Assembly (NCBI GenBank): GCA_016748015.1
Contig: JAAOMT010000507.1
Coordinates: 7,358-71,357 of the forward strand
Direction of reading: 5' to 3'
Origin: Geosiphon pyriformis
Taxonomy: Eukaryota; Glomeromycota; Glomeromycetes; Archaeosporales; Geosiphonaceae
Length of the DNA stretch: 64,000 nt
The notes under the pieces were generated by a model. The model did not search any database. It was not told where the DNA came from and saw nothing but the letters and a program-made list of their open reading frames with translations. Both the position numbers and the translations under genes were made by a program. Shown here in pieces: positions 61,282 through 64,000 of the stretch; position 1 is the first letter of the stretch; every line of letters starts with the position of its first letter.

Positions 61282-63127
61282 ATGGGTCAAAATCCGTCAT
61301 CTATCGGAATGTCCAATAGCTTCCCAGAGGCCTTGAAGAAAAAAGCTCACTCACCGGCTAAAAGGGACAACGGTATGTCGTCTGACAGAAAACCGACAAG
61401 GGCTCTTTGCCCTTACTAACCTATATCTAAATATTAAATTAGCTTTGCGAAATAATGGTTTTTGTACCCGTCCCGGCTGTAATGAAAACTGTTTTATCGA
61501 ACTAAACGGTTTGGTTCATCCCTTTTGCAGCCGGACATGTGCTAATTTGGCAGCAATTTTTACAACGACAGCTCCTAGATGTTCTTACCCGGGTTGTTTG
61601 AAACTGGCCTACGTGGATCCCGCAGATGGCACGCAATTCCAATATTGTGGTAGAACTTGTGCGAGGACGGCTGCACAAATAATGCCTCCTATACCAAAAT
61701 GTGCCCGTCCAATGTGCAAAAATTCAGTACATGTAGATGAAAAAGGCGTCATCTTCTCTCATTGTGGAAAAACCTGCTCGCTGGCCGCAAACAATCCTTC
61801 TGGGCCGCAATGCTATCGATCAGGTTGTGGAAGAAAAGTGTACAAAGACCCCTTGAACCCGACAAAATTTCATTCTTATTGTTCAAAGAAATGCTATTGG
61901 TTAGAAGGTTCTACCCTATCCACTACAAAACTGACCTTATTAGATACAGATAATATCGATTATGATATCGTTCATAAGAAATTTATTAGCAGACTTTCCA
62001 ACATCACCATTAAAGCCATCTTCAGGCTTCAGATGCCAAAGAGCATAGTAGATCAACATCTGAATTTGAAGAAAACAATGTCCGGAAGCAGTACTTGGGG
62101 GCCAAATAATGTTACTCGTAAAATGTTTCATGGGACTAAATACTTATGCGATCCCACAATTTTGATTCAAAATAAGACTCCAACTTGCACTACGGGATGT
62201 GGGATGTGCGGAATCATTCGCGAAGGAAACCGCGGAATATATTCTCACTATCAGCAAAGCAAGTATTTGAGTTTCATTTCATTTTTTAGCCGTTTTTGGT
62301 ATTGGTTTAAACTATAATTATAAAACAGGGATGTGGTTTGCTGATGACCCTCAAATATCACTTGGTTATTGTGGTGGAAATTATGGGCTTAAATCAATGT
62401 TTATGGTCGACGTGCTTTCTCCACAAGCACAAAATATTTTGATTATTGCTGACGATGCGGTAAGAATTACATACTAGAATTCTTTGACTTTGTTATCCGA
62501 TTAATAATGTGAACCTCGAGTATTATTTAGGCCACACTTCCCAAGTTTCTAGTTATATTTCAGTAAAAGATTGAATTCATCCAGTCTTTTTTTGGTGTAT
62601 TTGCACGTCGAATTTTTGGCTCCCCGAGCAAATACCTCACCTCACCACCGTGTTGAAAACGAAAAAATGCTATAAAATTTCTTTAATTTACTTTGCTAAT
62701 TACAAAATTTTGGTGCAGAGAATCATTCTAGAATATTTTTTATGTTTCTTAAATGGTATTATGTTATCAGTAGATCTGGAGTCGATAAAACCCCATTAGA
62801 TAAGATAATGCGATCATGTGATGTCAAAGGTTTAAATTAAAGAATGCGAATTTGTATATTTACAGACCTTTGGTACAAATATATCACAAAGATTACAACT
62901 TGCGCCAACAAATTTATAACTATGAAGACAATTTTCCCAATAGCAATTTCTTTTTTTCTTCATCGTTTTCTACAGTCACGCCTGATGAAGTTGCTAATTT
63001 GTTGGGTGATGATTGTGCTGATTCGGTTAATATTAATTCAGGTTTTTCTAATTGTTTCTTAAGCCTATTTGTAGAAATTATGTTTAGAATGAGAACAAAT
63101 TTTGCACAACTTAGGAGAAAAAAATAG
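61282..63127 (+). CDS. PARP-like ADP-ribosyltransferase with four N-terminal Cys modules (4 exons)
   Basis: Exons 61282-61372, 61443-62270, 62329-62459 and 62843-63127 give 444 residues. The first intron has clean GTATGT, CTAAC and TTAG signals. The exon 2/3 junction is the weak point: a GTATTT donor at 62263 looks better but leaves the frame, so I used GTTTCA at 62271. Four modules of the form C-x4-C-x(13-17)-C-x3-C lie at about 38-63, 77-103, 117-142 and 154-181 (CTRPGC...FCSRTC, CSYPGC...YCGRTC, CARPMC...HCGKTC, CYRSGC...YCSKKC), probably zinc-binding. The catalytic-like part has KMFHGT (His260), CTTGCGMCGIIREGNRGIY, then MWFADDPQISLGYC and KSMFMVDVL. It would transfer ADP-ribose from NAD, or only bind. 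The third catalytic residue (Glu) is not evident. The stop lies 5 bp from that of the facing gene. Confidence 0.75.
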
Positions 63128-63132
63128 ATGAT

Positions 63133-64000
63133 TTACTTTATTGCAAGTAAACCTCGTTTTATCCGTGGTTTCTCTTGACTATCGCTACTCATCACTGACC
63201 CCTTGTCAGAGAGTTGCTCTTCCAACAAATCATCTCCAAGTATTGGAAGTTCAAACTTGTTCTCTCGTACCACATTAGCATCTGAAAAGTTTGATGAAAA
63301 TGAAGCAGTTTCGACAATTTGATCTGTTGATTCTAACAAAGTATTACTGCCACTATATATGGTGCTTAGTTGATCTTGAAGAGCAGATGAGGAAGTTAAG
63401 TTTGGATGTGGTGGTCTTCCACGGCGTGTTTGAAGGAATTTCTCACGAACGAGTGCACCAGTATGGTATATAATTGTCTTAATAATATCTGAAATCATCC
63501 AATCGGGAATTAATATCACCATACTTTATAAAATAAAACTACGTTATTGATTATGTGAATTACCTCTTTTCAAGTGTTCCAATAAATCTAGCCAGGACCA
63601 TGTTTTATTTTGGTATATAATTGTGGGCAATGTAAATACGAAATCATAAAGATCTTCGAGGTTTTTCTCTTTAGCGCCCTAATATAGAAGAACAATATAT
63701 CAGAAGGAAAATGGGACAAGTAGAAATTGAAAAATAAAATTGAGAGATTGAAAAAATCTATCACCTGATAACTAATATTATGGGTGACCTCAGGAATATT
63801 GATGTATATAAATGTTTTATTATTAGATGCACGGGTTTTCATTAATGTCAATTCATCTGACTCCTTAGAATTGATACTGTCACCAACTCCATTTCGGGAT
63901 TTTTTGGTTGAAAGTGGAACATCATTGGCAGTTGAACTATTTGACGTTGCCATCAATAATCCTTCCTCTGTTACAGGTAAGATGTCTGATTCACTATAAC
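63133..64000 (-). CDS. AT-hook-like protein, 5' end outside the window (3 exons seen)
   Basis: Visible exons (minus strand) are from the window edge 64000 to 63765, then 63678-63564 and 63488-63133. The frame is open to the window edge, so the start is not seen; the ATG at 63953-63951 (ATSNSSTAND) is internal to the open frame. GT-AG introns join in phase. The middle reads DLYDFVFTLPTIIYQNKTWSWLDLLEHLKR, followed by KFLQTRRGRPPHPN, with the Arg-Gly-Arg-Pro core of an AT-hook. The rest is Ser/Asn-rich and probably disordered, ending basic (KPRIKRGLLAIK). A DNA- or chromatin-binding role is an inference from the one AT-hook-like core. The family is not recognised. It converges on the PARP-like gene with a 5-bp gap between stops. 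Confidence 0.6.

Overview
The window is nuclear DNA of an AT-rich, intron-rich fungus, most probably an arbuscular mycorrhizal fungus (Glomeromycotina, Rhizophagus-like). The reasons are short GT-AG introns with AT-rich ends, a fungal M28E aminopeptidase, a fungal MFS carrier, F-box and Sel1-repeat proteins, two MATA_HMG-type proteins close together, a nuclease-kinase fusion of the CRN-like effector type, and a CCHC LINE ORF1 of a kind I associate with Rhizophagus genomes. The lineage is inferred from gene content. No search was run.

Layout. 1-4.9 kb is AT-rich intergenic DNA with many microsatellites. 4.9-11.4 kb holds a secreted leucine aminopeptidase (6 exons), an F-box protein (minus) and a secreted His-rich repeat protein. 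14.8-16.5 kb holds an Mch1/nodulin-like MFS transporter (5 exons, one of 16 nt). 17.5-21.1 kb is a graveyard: a Tc1/mariner relic, a broken copy of the nearby Cys-rich secreted gene, and two + strand reading frames full of stops. 21.3-22.3 kb is the intact Cys-rich secreted, probably GPI-anchored gene. 23.6-30.3 kb is a gene desert with an LTR-like relic. 30.3-39.1 kb holds a Tc1 relic, a Sel1-repeat protein, a broken gene and the two HMG-box proteins, the genes all on the minus strand. 39.1-55.2 kb is a second desert: a LINE ORF1 pseudogene (minus) lies against an extremely AT-rich fossil of a Ty3/gypsy polymerase (plus). 55.2-64 kb is gene-rich again: an SOD-fold mitochondrial ribosomal protein (minus, 6 exons), a nuclease-like/kinase-like fusion (plus), a Tc1 relic, a PARP-like protein with four Cys modules (plus, 4 exons), and a convergent AT-hook-like gene running off the right edge (minus).

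Main message of the hunt. The most AT-rich stretches are not featureless. Read as protein they still spell Ty3/gypsy reverse transcriptase, RNase H and integrase tails, and Tc1 transposase. The replaced residues are mostly those expected from C-to-T and G-to-A transitions: Asp to Asn, Pro to Leu or Ser, Gln or Arg or Trp to stop. The reverse-transcriptase active site reads Tyr-Val-Asn-Asn. The LINE ORF1 beside it has kept normal base composition, so it is younger or was spared. This looks like hypermutation or methylation-linked decay of transposons, with broken host-like genes affected too. The live genes work in separate processes (secretion, transport, ubiquitin adaptors, transcription, mitochondrial translation, signalling or conflict) and do not form an operon-like system.
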